From assembly GCF_001642955.1 (NCBI RefSeq), contig NZ_LWSK01000004.1, forward strand, positions 62,001 through 126,000: a stretch of 64,000 nucleotides of DNA, written 5' to 3'. Numbering within the stretch: the stretch's first letter is position 1; every line of letters starts with the position of its first letter. Under the pieces are notes generated by a model. The model worked only from the letters and a program-made list of their open reading frames with translations, did no database searches and was not told the DNA's origin. Both the position numbers and the translations under genes were made by a program. This document shows positions 1-7,842 of this stretch, piece after piece. This DNA comes from Rubripirellula obstinata. Its GTDB lineage: Bacteria; Planctomycetota; Planctomycetia; Pirellulales; Pirellulaceae.

Positions 1-397
1 CGCCGCCACCTCCGACAAATGCCTCGAGTGCCGCCTTGGTTTCGTCGGGCCAAGCCGCAGCGTTGTAACCAAAGTTGCTAAGTACGACGTCGTAGTTTGC
101 AAAGTTCGGCTTGAAGTCCGGGTCCGTTTTTGGCTTGGGCAGATCCTCGTATTGCTTTCCATCATCCAGTGGGAACTCCTCCAGTAATTCGCCACCTTTC
201 CATGTGAATTGAGTTCTTTCAATATCGACAGTGAAACGATCGGTTTCCTCCAGAAAGGACTTCATCATCATCGTCGTTTTCGGCCATGTGTCGTGGTTGT
301 TCTGCCCATCGATGATCAGCACACGGATCTTGTCTTCGGCGGAAGCGACCGAAGTGAAGCCGAATATGATCAGGAAGAGGTAGCTAAAAGCTTTCAT
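1..397 (-). CDS. ThuA-domain secreted protein (partial, C-terminus off the left edge)
   Basis: The minus-strand frame opens at an ATG at 397 and stays open to the window edge (132 codons visible). It starts with a short signal peptide (basic residue, LFLIIFGF core, cleavage near ASA-ED at residue 20), followed by RVLIIDGQNNHDTW, the opening strand and loop of the ThuA/trehalose-utilisation fold, which is glutamine-amidotransferase-like. Further on, YDVVLSNFGYNAAAWPD is the usual second block of planctomycete ThuA proteins. In this phylum the family is common next to sugar-catabolism genes and is probably periplasmic; its reaction is unknown. Xylulokinase lies upstream on the same strand, but a 100-bp inverted repeat separates them. 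The domain call is firm; the substrate is not known. Confidence 0.85.
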   Translation of the reverse strand, partial: MKAFSYLFLIIFGFTSVASAEDKIRVLIIDGQNNHDTWPKTTMMMKSFLEETDRFTVDIERTQFTWKGGELLEEFPLDDGKQYEDLPKPKTDPDFKPNFANYDVVLSNFGYNAAAWPDETKAALEAFVGGGG

Positions 398-459
398 AGG
401 AATGACGACGCCGATAAGGAGGTGGGGCAGGATGCTTCTGAATTATAACAAGAAGTTTT

Positions 460-560
460 AACCACGGATGGCTTTCGCGGGACCACGGATTTTTTGGGTG
501 AATACTGGCTCGATAGACATCGCAATTATCCGTGGGTCTGCGAAAGCCATCCGTGGTTAT
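460..560. repeat. Long inverted repeat between the ThuA gene and xylB
   Basis: Arms 460-480 and 540-560 are perfect inverted copies (AACCACGGATGGCTTTCGC and its complement). Inner arms 481-490 and 529-539 extend the stem to about 30 bp around a ~38-nt loop. It lies 4 bp past the xylB stop and 60 bp upstream of the ThuA start. A structure this long could end xylB transcription or protect its 3' end, but there is no proper T-tract. It resembles the other palindromic spacer repeats in this window. Confidence 0.8.
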
Positions 561-564
561 TCTT

Positions 565-2091
565 TTACCCAGCCTGAATGTCAGCCAATTGGTTCATCGA
601 CTGTTTCAGGTTGCCGTACAAGTCGCGATAGATCGGAAACAGTCGGTCGTAAGCTTTCACCGCCGATCGATCGGGTTTGGTTTCGTCGGCGACTTTGATT
701 GTGGCTTTGCAGGCTGATTCGATGTTTTTGTAGGCCCCATCGCCCACCGCTGCCAGCAACGCGACACCGAACGCTGGTCCCTGTTCGACTTCCAGTGTCG
801 TGATCTTTTTACCAAATACATCAGCCTGCATTTGTCGCCACATCGGGTTCTTGCTGCCACCGCCCGACGCGCGAATTTGCTTAATCGGGACACCCATCGA
901 ACCGATGATTTCTAAGCTGTCACGCAGTGCCATCGTGATTCCTTCCATCACACTGCGAGTTAAATGGCCGCGACCGTGAGTAGTGTTTAGGCCCACAAAA
1001 CTACCGCGAGCATCGGGATCGGCGTGAGGCGTTCTCTCACCATTGAGATACGGCAAGAACACTAATCCATCGCTTCCAGCAACAATGCTTTCCGCTTCTT
1101 TGGTCGCCGCGTCGTAGCGTTTGTTTTCGGGAATGCCTTCGAGTCCCTGCAAGATATTGTCGACCCACCATTGCAATGCGCCGCCACTGGTCAAGTTAAC
1201 GCCCATCATGTGCCACTTACCGTTGACCGCGTGACAGAACGTATGAAGTCGGCCTGTCGCGTCGTATTCGGGTTGATCACTATGAACGAACATCACACCG
1301 CTGGTTCCAATCGATGTGCTCAGCACTCCGCTTTTGACGACGCCGTTACCGACCGCGCCGGCGGCACAGTCGCCCGCACCACCAACGACTTTGCAATCGG
1401 TTGTTAGGCCTAATGCTTCTGCTGCGGCGGCCGTCAACGTTCCCGTCACTTCGTCACTTTCAACGACCGACGGCAACAGATCCGCATCAAGATCTAATTT
1501 GGTAAGCAGCTTCTTTGACCACTTTCGTTTCACCACATCTAGCAACAACGTTCCGCTGGCGTCGCTCACTTCGGTCACATAGTCGCCGGTCAAACGCCGG
1601 CGGATATCGTCTTTCGGAAGCAGGACTTTTGCGAGCTTGTCGAAGTTACGTTTCTCTTTGTCACGCATCCAGAGAATCTTGGGTGCCTGGAACCCGGTCA
1701 GTGCCGGATTGGCCACCATTTTGATCAGGGCTTTGCGTCCGCCCGCTTTGGAGGTGATTTCGTCGCATTGGGCGGCAGTCCGCTGATCATTCCAGAGGAT
1801 CGCGGGACGAATCACGTTGTCTTTCTTGTCCAAAAACACCGAGCCGTGCATTTGTCCGCTCAACCCGATCGCTTTGACATCGGAAGGTTTCAGTTCGCTC
1901 TTGTTCATCACGGTGCGAACCGTCTTGACCGTCGCCGCCCACCAATCATCGGGATCTTGCTGCGTCCAGCCCGGCTTGGGCTGCTCGATCGGGTACTCCG
2001 CGTTCGATTCAGCTAACACCTTGCCTGTTTCATCGATCAGCAAAGTCTTGGTTCCGCTGGTTCCGATGTCGATTCCTAGATAGTGACTCAT
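565..2091 (-). CDS. xylB: Xylulokinase (FGGY family)
   Basis: The product (508 aa) has the usual xylulokinase length. It phosphorylates D-xylulose to xylulose 5-phosphate in the cytoplasm, feeding the pentose phosphate pathway. The N-terminus YLGIDIGTSGTKTLLID is the FGGY ATP-binding phosphate-1 motif. QMHGSVFLD near residue 80 and WNDQRTAAQC near 100 are xylulokinase substrate-site signatures. GGAGDCAAGA near residue 240 carries the catalytic Asp, and RASGGGSKNPMWRQMQADVFG near 400 is the second FGGY signature. The ATG at 2091 is the only start giving a complete N-terminal motif. No xylose isomerase or pentose transporter is adjacent, so regulation cannot be read from context. FGGY members cross over in substrate, but the MHG and WNDQR motifs favour xylulose. 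Confidence 0.93.
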   Translation of the reverse strand: MSHYLGIDIGTSGTKTLLIDETGKVLAESNAEYPIEQPKPGWTQQDPDDWWAATVKTVRTVMNKSELKPSDVKAIGLSGQMHGSVFLDKKDNVIRPAILWNDQRTAAQCDEITSKAGGRKALIKMVANPALTGFQAPKILWMRDKEKRNFDKLAKVLLPKDDIRRRLTGDYVTEVSDASGTLLLDVVKRKWSKKLLTKLDLDADLLPSVVESDEVTGTLTAAAAEALGLTTDCKVVGGAGDCAAGAVGNGVVKSGVLSTSIGTSGVMFVHSDQPEYDATGRLHTFCHAVNGKWHMMGVNLTSGGALQWWVDNILQGLEGIPENKRYDAATKEAESIVAGSDGLVFLPYLNGERTPHADPDARGSFVGLNTTHGRGHLTRSVMEGITMALRDSLEIIGSMGVPIKQIRASGGGSKNPMWRQMQADVFGKKITTLEVEQGPAFGVALLAAVGDGAYKNIESACKATIKVADETKPDRSAVKAYDRLFPIYRDLYGNLKQSMNQLADIQAG

Positions 2092-2259
2092 GATGATGCC
2101 AAAGCGATGGAAGAAGATGGATTTGTTTGAATGTCAGATCTATCAATATAAAGAATGTGAGTTTTCAATGTGGGCGGAGCCGTGTGATTACTCAAGCCAT
2201 CCGCGTCTGGGCCGTACAGAGTAGACCGGCCCGCCAATGGGAACCCGCTGCGTGAGCAA

Positions 2260-2422
2260 GGGATCTTCCCAACGCCGTGAAGAGTTTTGGTACCGGAAAA
2301 CACGGATGAGTTCGTTTAGCCGCGTGGGCATCGCCCCGCGCGTTGTGCTGTCCCCGAACGCGCGGGGCGATGCCCACGCGGTTAAACGATTTAGAACCCC
2401 TTCACGGTGTTGGGATCTTCCC
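2260..2422. repeat. P1 palindromic element with perfect 11-bp target duplication
   Basis: The element spans 2271-2411 (141 bp). Its ends are AACGCCGTGAAG and the near-inverse CTTCACGGTGTT; inside is a near-perfect hairpin (GTTTAGCCGCGTGGGCATCG at about 2315, inverse ending at 2391). The 11-bp direct repeat GGGATCTTCCC directly abuts both ends (2260-2270 and 2412-2422), as expected of a target-site duplication. The rest of 2092-2597 holds only the terminator at 2535; no gene is seen. Confidence 0.8.
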
Positions 2423-2534
2423 CCATCCCTCGATCACGCATTCAGGTTACCCTCGCGACCGTGCATTCTCTGCTTGCACTTTTGCCGTATTTCGCTCCAC
2501 TCAATACGGCCTACATTGCTGCGGCTTGTTTACG

Positions 2535-2570
2535 AAAAAAGCCGGAGTTGCTTGTTGCATGCTCCGGCTT
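2535..2570 (-). terminator. Rho-independent terminator of the ribosomal operon
   Basis: Read on the minus strand, the GCCGGAG/CTCCGGC stem (arms 2562-2568 and 2541-2547) closes a 14-nt loop and is followed by a run of six T. It lies 28 bp past the rplQ stop, the natural end of the rpsM-rpsK-rpoA-rplQ transcript. Confidence 0.85.
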
Positions 2571-2597
2571 TGTTTCTTCAATCGTGTTGACTTCGGC

Positions 2598-3224
2598 TTA
2601 GGAAGTTGCTTCTTCCTTCGCTTCAGCAACGGGCTCATCGACTGGTTCGGATGCAGGTGCAGCGTCATCGAAAGATGGCTTTTCTGCTTTCCGTTTGACT
2701 CGGTCGTTCTTGCCGACCAATTCCAGGATCGCTCGCTGTCCGTTGTCACCAAGTCGTGGCGTGGCAAGTTTTAGGATTCGAGTGTATCCGCCTGGGCGGT
2801 CCACAAAACGTTCTGCGATTGTGTCGAACAGGATGCTGGTGGCTTCGCGATCGCCGATCAGTTGGACCACGCGACGCTGTGCAGCAACGACGGGAGCACG
2901 AGCGGCAGCCCATTTTTGCCAGTCGTCGCTCTTCCGCCAAGCTTTGTAAGCATCGGTGCCGCGATCCGCTTGAGTCGCGTACTTGGACGCTTCTTCGGCC
3001 GATGCCAATGACTTCTTGGCGATCGTGATGCACTTTTCAACCAACGGGCGAACTTCTTTCGCCTTGTGCGTCGTTGTCGTAATACGACCGGGAACCTTGG
3101 GTGCGTTGTCGTCCAAGGAAGCATCGCGTTCGGTCAAAAACAGAGCGCTAGTTAGGTTTTTAAGCAGCGCTTTGCGGTGAGCAGGGCTGCGGCCGAGCGT
3201 TCGGCCTCTTCGACGGTGGCGCAT
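2598..3224 (-). CDS. rplQ: 50S ribosomal protein L17, enlarged
   Basis: L17 lines the peptide exit tunnel of the large subunit. The N-terminus MRHRRRGRTLGRSPAHRKAL and the block RPGGYTRILKLATPRLGDNGQRAILELVG (about residues 145-173) are diagnostic. At 208 aa it is far longer than the ~120-130 aa of most bacteria. The extra length comes from an internal insertion of about 40 residues rich in Lys, Ala and Trp (around residues 75-120) and an acidic C-terminal tail of about 30 residues. It is the last gene of the rpsM-rpsK-rpoA-rplQ block, 74 bp after rpoA, and a terminator follows. The order is standard, so function is certain; the role of the extensions is unknown. Confidence 0.97.
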   Translation of the reverse strand: MRHRRRGRTLGRSPAHRKALLKNLTSALFLTERDASLDDNAPKVPGRITTTTHKAKEVRPLVEKCITIAKKSLASAEEASKYATQADRGTDAYKAWRKSDDWQKWAAARAPVVAAQRRVVQLIGDREATSILFDTIAERFVDRPGGYTRILKLATPRLGDNGQRAILELVGKNDRVKRKAEKPSFDDAAPASEPVDEPVAEAKEEATS

Positions 3225-3268
3225 GTCAGTATCTGTTGGTCTTGAAAGGGATGGTTTTGGTTGCGGTG

Positions 3269-3297
3269 TCCACAGGCTGGGAGCCTATGCCACACTG
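3269..3297. repeat. Family F repeat in the rpoA-rplQ spacer
   Basis: CACAGGCTGGGAGCCTATG followed by CCAC lies in the 74-bp spacer, ending two bases before the rpoA stop. The same motif occurs at 4376-4414 between rpsK and rpoA, and as a long hairpin at 16130-16195. It is a small inverted repeat of the AGGCT/AGCCT type. No function is visible, though it could shape transcript processing inside the operon. Confidence 0.6.
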
Positions 3298-3298
3298 A

Positions 3299-4294
3299 TT
3301 AGAACATCGGTTGGTTCGGCACTCGCATGCCGAGGTGCAAACCGTACTGAGAAAGCTTTTCGCGAACTTCGTTCAGCGTTGTGTCGCCAAAGTTGCGAAC
3401 TTCCAGCAATGTGTCTTCGGTGCGAACAACCAAGTCACGAATGGTTTGAATGTTTTCGCTTTCCAAGCAATTGTTGGCCCGTACCGACAATCGCATGTCC
3501 GCCAAAGTCATGTTCAACTTGGCTTCTAATTGAGCTTCGGGCGATCCGGCACCACCGCGGGCGGCCGAGAAAATACTCGGACCCAATTCGCGATACTGAA
3601 CGAAGGGGTTCAGGTGCTTGCGAAGAATCTTGGCCGCTTCGATCAAAGCGAGTTCAGGGCTGACACTGCCGTCGGTCCAGATTTCCAGGTTCAAACGATC
3701 GTAGTTGGTTTTTTGTCCAACACGTGTTTCTTCGACTTCGTAACGCACACGAGTAATCGGACTGTAAACCGCATCGATCGGGATGATGCCGATTTCGTGG
3801 TCAACGGAACTGTGTTCGGTACTTGGAACGTAACCGCGACCGTTTTCGACGACCATTTCGATCATCAAATCAACGTCTTCGGTCAACGTCGCGATCACAT
3901 GATCTTTGTTGATGATTTCAACGTCAGAATCCGTTTGGACATCGCCGCCAGTAATCACGCCAGCCTTGTTGGCTTCGATCGTGATCACGCGAGTCGCTTC
4001 GCTGTGGTTGCGAACGACCAAGCTCTTCACGTTCAAAACGATTTGAGTGACGTCTTCAACAACACCCGGGATCGAAGTGAATTCGTGCTGAGCGCCGCGG
4101 ATTTTGATTTGAGTTACCGCACTGCCCATCAAGCTGGACAGTAGAACGCGGCGAAGGCTGTTACCAACGCTTGCACCAAAACCACGCTCGAAAGGTTCAG
4201 CAGAAAACTTTCCGTAGCTTGCTGTCAGGGTATCGCGATCGACTTCCAAGTTGCTCGGAAGTTCCATTCCTCGCCATCGGATGTGCATTGACAT
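3299..4294 (-). CDS. rpoA: DNA-directed RNA polymerase subunit alpha
   Basis: Alpha dimerises to nucleate RNA polymerase assembly; its C-terminal domain contacts UP elements and activators. The product (331 aa) has the normal length. The N-terminal domain shows [20 protein letters not shown] near residue 35, the universal dimerisation segment, and [10 protein letters not shown] near 150. The C-terminal domain shows [20 protein letters not shown] and a final helix-hairpin-helix [16 protein letters not shown], near residues 265-320. It lies between rpsK and rplQ, and the usual rpsD between rpsK and rpoA is absent. Start ATG 4294 gives [13 protein letters not shown], which fits family alignments. 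Confidence 0.98.
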   Translation of the reverse strand: MSMHIRWRGMELPSNLEVDRDTLTASYGKFSAEPFERGFGASVGNSLRRVLLSSLMGSAVTQIKIRGAQHEFTSIPGVVEDVTQIVLNVKSLVVRNHSEATRVITIEANKAGVITGGDVQTDSDVEIINKDHVIATLTEDVDLMIEMVVENGRGYVPSTEHSSVDHEIGIIPIDAVYSPITRVRYEVEETRVGQKTNYDRLNLEIWTDGSVSPELALIEAAKILRKHLNPFVQYRELGPSIFSAARGGAGSPEAQLEAKLNMTLADMRLSVRANNCLESENIQTIRDLVVRTEDTLLEVRNFGDTTLNEVREKLSQYGLHLGMRVPNQPMF

Positions 4295-4366
4295 AAGTTT
4301 CTCGGCTCTTGGGCAAAATTCTTGGTATTGAAAAGTGGGGGCGGGCTAGGAGACCCGTCCCTTTTT

Positions 4367-4415
4367 TGATCACAGGCTGGTCTTGATCACAGGCAGGAAG
4401 CCTATGCCACGGAAA
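4367..4415. repeat. Family F repeat in the rpsK-rpoA spacer
   Basis: The motif GATCACAGGC occurs twice (4369 and 4387), followed by AGCCTATGCCACGG. It fills the 130-bp gap where most bacteria carry rpsD. It is non-coding. Confidence 0.55.
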
Positions 4416-4424
4416 CGCTGCGAA

Positions 4425-4808
4425 TTAAACGCGGCGTTTCTTGCGAGGCCGGCAACCGTTGTGCGGGATCGGTGTGACTTCTTCGATCAATTTCACATTC
4501 AGGCCAGCGGCTTGCAGCGAAGTAATCGCACTCTCACGACCTGAACCAGGTCCCTTTACCTTGACTTCAACATCACGCATTCCAAACTTCTGAGCCTTTT
4601 CGGCAGCTTGCTGTGCAGCACATTGCCCGGCGAACGGCGTGCTCTTGCGGCTTCCCTTGAACCCGCTTGTGCCAGCACTGGCCCAGCACAACGTGTCACC
4701 TTTTGGATCGGTAATCGTGACGGTGGTGTTGTTGAAGGTCGCGTGGATGTGCGCGATGCCGTTGCTAACGTTGCGTTTGACGCGTTTCTTTTTGTTGGTC
4801 TTTGCCAC
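4425..4808 (-). CDS. rpsK: 30S ribosomal protein S11
   Basis: S11 forms part of the small-subunit platform near the mRNA exit. The product (127 aa) is of normal length. Its signatures are [22 protein letters not shown] near residue 17, [19 protein letters not shown] near 44, and the closing [17 protein letters not shown]. The basic N-terminus [14 protein letters not shown] is typical. It follows rpsM by 67 bp and precedes rpoA, so the block is co-transcribed. Confidence 0.98.
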   Translation of the reverse strand: MAKTNKKKRVKRNVSNGIAHIHATFNNTTVTITDPKGDTLCWASAGTSGFKGSRKSTPFAGQCAAQQAAEKAQKFGMRDVEVKVKGPGSGRESAITSLQAAGLNVKLIEEVTPIPHNGCRPRKKRRV

Positions 4809-4875
4809 TGCAAAGTTCTCGTTGATTCAGGTGAAGGAAGTGATCGAGTGGTTTTGTGGAGTAAAGGAATCCGCT

Positions 4876-5259
4876 TTAGCGAAGATCCTTAACGCCCTTC
4901 TTACCGGCAACCGTCTTCTTGGGACCCTTGCGGGTACGCGAATTGGTTTTGGTACGTTGGCCGCGAACCGGCAAACCAACGCGGTGACGCATACCGCGAT
5001 ACGATTTAATCTCGCGAAGGCGGCTGATGTTTTGAGCGGTTTGGCGACGCAGCGGACCTTCGACCGTGTAATCACGTTCGAGCAGTGCCGCAATCCGACC
5101 GATTTCGTCTTCATTGACGTCGGAGGCCGGGCGGGTCGGGTCAATGCCCAATTTTTCGCATGCCTCACGAGCCGAGTAGAGCCCGATTCCGTAAAGGTAG
5201 GTAAGCGAATATTGGATCTGTTTGTCGTTTGGAATATCGACGCCCATCAAACGGGGCAT
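4876..5259 (-). CDS. rpsM: 30S ribosomal protein S13
   Basis: S13 sits in the head of the small subunit and contacts the P-site tRNA and the large subunit. The product (127 aa) is of normal length. The N-terminus MPRLMGVDIPNDKQIQYSLT, the helix-two-turn-helix around residues 15-50, and the block SYRGMRHRVGLPVRGQRTKTN near 93-113 are diagnostic. It is the first gene of the block here. The small gene rpmJ (L36), usually just upstream, was looked for in 5260-5500 and not found. No clear Shine-Dalgarno sequence precedes the ATG. Confidence 0.98.
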   Translation of the reverse strand: MPRLMGVDIPNDKQIQYSLTYLYGIGLYSAREACEKLGIDPTRPASDVNEDEIGRIAALLERDYTVEGPLRRQTAQNISRLREIKSYRGMRHRVGLPVRGQRTKTNSRTRKGPKKTVAGKKGVKDLR

Positions 5260-5599
5260 AGCCAGACTCCGAGTTCAAGCAGGAGGGAAAAATTTGCAAC
5301 AAGACGATAGGTGAGTGTAGAAAATCAGCTTTGAAGTCAGACTCGGCGAAGCCAAAGAGCAGCGATGAAATGCCTTAAGTCATTCCTTGTGAACAACTTG
5401 CAACGTTTACTGCTTGGGTCCCCAGTTTGCATCCGATGCGGAACAAGCCGCTGAAATTGCCAACCAAGTGTCTTTCAAAATCGATTTCCTCGTGGTTTTC
5501 GTTCGCAAATGCTGCGGAACTGTGACCAGGAATCCCGGAATATACCGGTCCAGACCCGTTTTACTCAAGTGGTAACGGAGACGGAAATTTCACTAATTT
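5260..5599. other. Spacer upstream of rpsM, no gene seen
   Basis: These 340 bp lie between rpsM and folA. No Cys/His-rich rpmJ-like frame, tRNA or strong hairpin is visible. It must hold the promoter of the rpsM-rplQ transcript (minus strand), but no convincing -35/-10 pair can be picked by eye. Confidence 0.5.
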
Positions 5600-6094
5600 T
5601 TAAGATCGGACGTATTTCACGAACTCGGTTGGCACATCATCTTTTTCAGAAGCCGGGATTCGAGTCTGTTCGACCACGCGAAACGGGGCTAAATCCAGTT
5701 CCAGGTGCGTGTCGCCTTCGACCTGAGACAAAACTCGGGTCAGCAGAATCTGGTCGCACCGAGTCAAAAGTTGTCGATAAATTTCTGCGCCGCCGACGAC
5801 AAACACGTCATTTGAACCAGCCATTGTCACCGCTTCGTCGGGCGAGGCCGCTCGATCGACGCCTTCGGCCGACCAATCGTCGCTTCGTGTGATCACAATC
5901 GTCCGCCGGCCAGGCAGAGGGCGGCCGATTGAATCGTAGGTCTTTCGCCCCATGATCAGGGTGCCGCCCATTGTCAATTTCTTGAATCGACGCAAATCGC
6001 TGCTAAGCCGCCATGGCATGTCACCGTCGAGCCCGATCACCCCCGATGGCGTCATGGCAACGATGGCGGTCAAGGAAGATGAGTTTTTTACCAT
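5600..6094 (-). CDS. folA: Dihydrofolate reductase
   Basis: Reduces dihydrofolate to tetrahydrofolate with NADPH. The product (164 aa) is the normal size. Visible motifs: AIVAMTPSGVIGLDGDMPWRL (residues 10-30) with the Trp-Arg substrate loop, then SSDLRRFKKLT with the conserved acidic residue Asp33. The NADPH-binding segments are GGTLIMGRKTYDSIGRPLPG (43-62) and DVFVVGGAEIYRQLL near 110. No thymidylate synthase is adjacent. It sits alone between the ribosomal block and a repeat block. Function is secure. Confidence 0.95.
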   Translation of the reverse strand: MVKNSSSLTAIVAMTPSGVIGLDGDMPWRLSSDLRRFKKLTMGGTLIMGRKTYDSIGRPLPGRRTIVITRSDDWSAEGVDRAASPDEAVTMAGSNDVFVVGGAEIYRQLLTRCDQILLTRVLSQVEGDTHLELDLAPFRVVEQTRIPASEKDDVPTEFVKYVRS

Positions 6095-6177
6095 GAGAAG
6101 AATTGTACCAAAGTTGAACTCCGTTCTTCAGGGAGCGCCCATCTTAGAAACTGTCCCGAAATAACTTCCCGGTTTTC

Positions 6178-6250
6178 CCGTAGCTGGTCCCGCCAGGGTT
6201 CAGTTCACTACTAGCTGTACCCGACTGAACCCTGGCGGGCCCAGCTACGA
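6178..6250. repeat. Family A palindrome
   Basis: The arms TAGCTGGTCCCGCCAGGG and CCTGGCGGGCCCAGCTACGA are inverted copies around the loop TTCAGTTCACTACTAGCTG. This copy shows the uninterrupted loop that elsewhere received element B (21663). Other copies are at 9894, 11014, 18269, 20390, 27105, 33482 and 48811. Confidence 0.8.
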
Positions 6251-6394
6251 AAGACTTCGCCAGATACGGAACGTTATCAATGCAGCGCAAACCAGCCAAT
6301 CTAGCCGCGGAGCAGTGACAGCACTCTGCCGGTAATCAAACCAAAACATGATTTGCCCCGGAGGAGTGATAGAGCCTAAAGTTGGACACTTCTC

Positions 6395-7045
6395 GGAAAA
6401 CACGTGTTATTTCGTTTAACCGCGTGGGCATCGCCCCGCGCGTCGTGCTGGTCTCACAGCACGCGGGGCGATGCCCCAATGCCACTTATCTTTAGCCCCG
6501 GACGGGGCGTCAGCACGGTGCCGTGGGCCTTGGCCCACGGGAGTCAAACGCAGCAAAATCCCAAGCCCCGGCAGGGGCGGCAGCGAGCATCCATCGGATC
6601 GATTACCCCTCCGGGGCAAACCATGTTTTCTGGCCGATTACCGGTGGCCGTTGGCCACCGGCAAAGTGCTATGCCCCCTCCAGGGCAGTTCAGTGTTGAA
6701 AATAAGTGCCATTAGGCGATGCCCACGCGGTTAAACCATTCAGAAACCCTTCACGTTGCGGGGCGATGCCCCAATGCCACTTATCTTTAGCCCCGGACGG
6801 GGCGTCAGCACGGTGCCGTGGGCTTTGGCCCACGGGAGTCAAACGCAGCAAAAACCCAAGCCCCGGCAGGGGCGGCAGCGAGCATTCATCGGTTCGATTA
6901 CCCCTCCGGGGCAAACCATCTTTTCTGGTCGATTACCGGTGGCCGTTGGCCACCGGCAAAGTGCTATGCCCCCTCCGGGGCAGTTCAGTGTTGAAAGCAA
7001 ATGCCACTAGGCGATGCCCACGCGGTTAAACAATTTAGACGTTGG
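6395..7045. repeat. P1/P2 repeat block with a ~295-bp tandem duplication
   Basis: A left P1 hairpin arm (6414-6470) leads into a P2 module: GCCCCGGACGGGGCGTCAGC, then CGGTGCCGTGGGC, then TTACCGGTGGCCGTTGGCC hairpins. The whole module recurs 295 bp later (6471 versus 6766) and ends in a right P1 arm (7013-7030). The stretch has open frames on both strands, but they follow the repeat and match no protein. The same P2 module appears at 17970-18075 and 40905-41650. No gene is seen in 6095-7098. Confidence 0.8.
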
Positions 7046-7098
7046 ATCCCACCTGTCCCGCCCCGCGGGACAGGTGGGTGGTGATCACCGAAGAGCGT

Positions 7099-7689
7099 TT
7101 ATTTCTCGACGGACTTTTCAACAGGTTCTTTCACTTCGACAAAGTTCATGGACGCGCTGTTCATGCAATAACGCTTTCCGGTCGGCTGTGGCCCGTCATC
7201 AAAGACATGACCGAGGTGTGCTTCACACCGCGAGCAGTGCACTTCGACGCGAGGATAAAACATCACGTAGTCCGTCTTGGTTCCAACTTGCCTTTCGTTT
7301 AGCGGCGCATAAAAACTGGGCCAGCCGGTTCCTGACTTGAACTTGGTCGCACTGCTAAACAGATCCTGGCCACAAACCACGCATTCGTACACGCCATCTT
7401 TTTTGTAATTCCAATACCGATTTTTGCGAGGCGGTTCGGTGGCGTCGTTCTGCGTAACATCGTATTGCATCCGAGAAAGTTTTTTCCGCAATTGAGATGC
7501 CGGTGGCTTCACGTAGGCTTCTAAGTTGGCGGCCGCAGCGTCAACCTGCACAGGATCAATCTGCCCGGGAACCGCCTTTGTGACGACGTCGGCTGAACCG
7601 GGTGAGGAAACAGCATTGCTTTCTTGTCCGCCGACCCAGGACATTCCAATCAAGACCGACAGTCCAGCGAAGATCAACCAACGACTCAT
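7099..7689 (-). CDS. msrB: Secreted peptide-methionine (R)-S-oxide reductase
   Basis: Reduces the R epimer of methionine sulfoxide in proteins. The product (196 aa) carries an N-terminal hydrophobic signal (about residues 4-20), so it likely works in the periplasm. The catalytic domain covers residues 65-190. Zinc ligands are C103/C106 (CVVC) and C152/C155 (CSRC). The block GTGWPSFYAPL is near 121, and RYCMNSASMNF carries catalytic Cys175, where some relatives have selenocysteine. A 45-residue Ala/Pro-rich linker joins signal and domain. It has no operon partner. The family call is certain and the export call is well supported. Confidence 0.95.
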   Translation of the reverse strand: MSRWLIFAGLSVLIGMSWVGGQESNAVSSPGSADVVTKAVPGQIDPVQVDAAAANLEAYVKPPASQLRKKLSRMQYDVTQNDATEPPRKNRYWNYKKDGVYECVVCGQDLFSSATKFKSGTGWPSFYAPLNERQVGTKTDYVMFYPRVEVHCSRCEAHLGHVFDDGPQPTGKRYCMNSASMNFVEVKEPVEKSVEK

Positions 7690-7842
7690 CTCACGTCTCC
7701 TTCAAAAGGGATTCGATGCAATTGACGGAACTGCGTTTCGCTTGTTCCAGTCTACATCTTCCGGCCTACACCTTCCGATCTACATCGCTAGGATGAAGTT
7801 CCGAAATCAGAATTTTCTATAACCTTTAATACACTTTAGTTT

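Noticed and set aside
5260-5500. rpmJ (L36) upstream of rpsM
   Set aside because: No short Cys/His/Lys-rich frame of about 37 codons is present on the minus strand.
6404-7029. Open reading frames of about 65-110 codons on both strands in the P1/P2 block
   Set aside because: They follow the repeat sequence, recur with the 295-bp duplication and in the 41-kb array, and show no protein-like motif.
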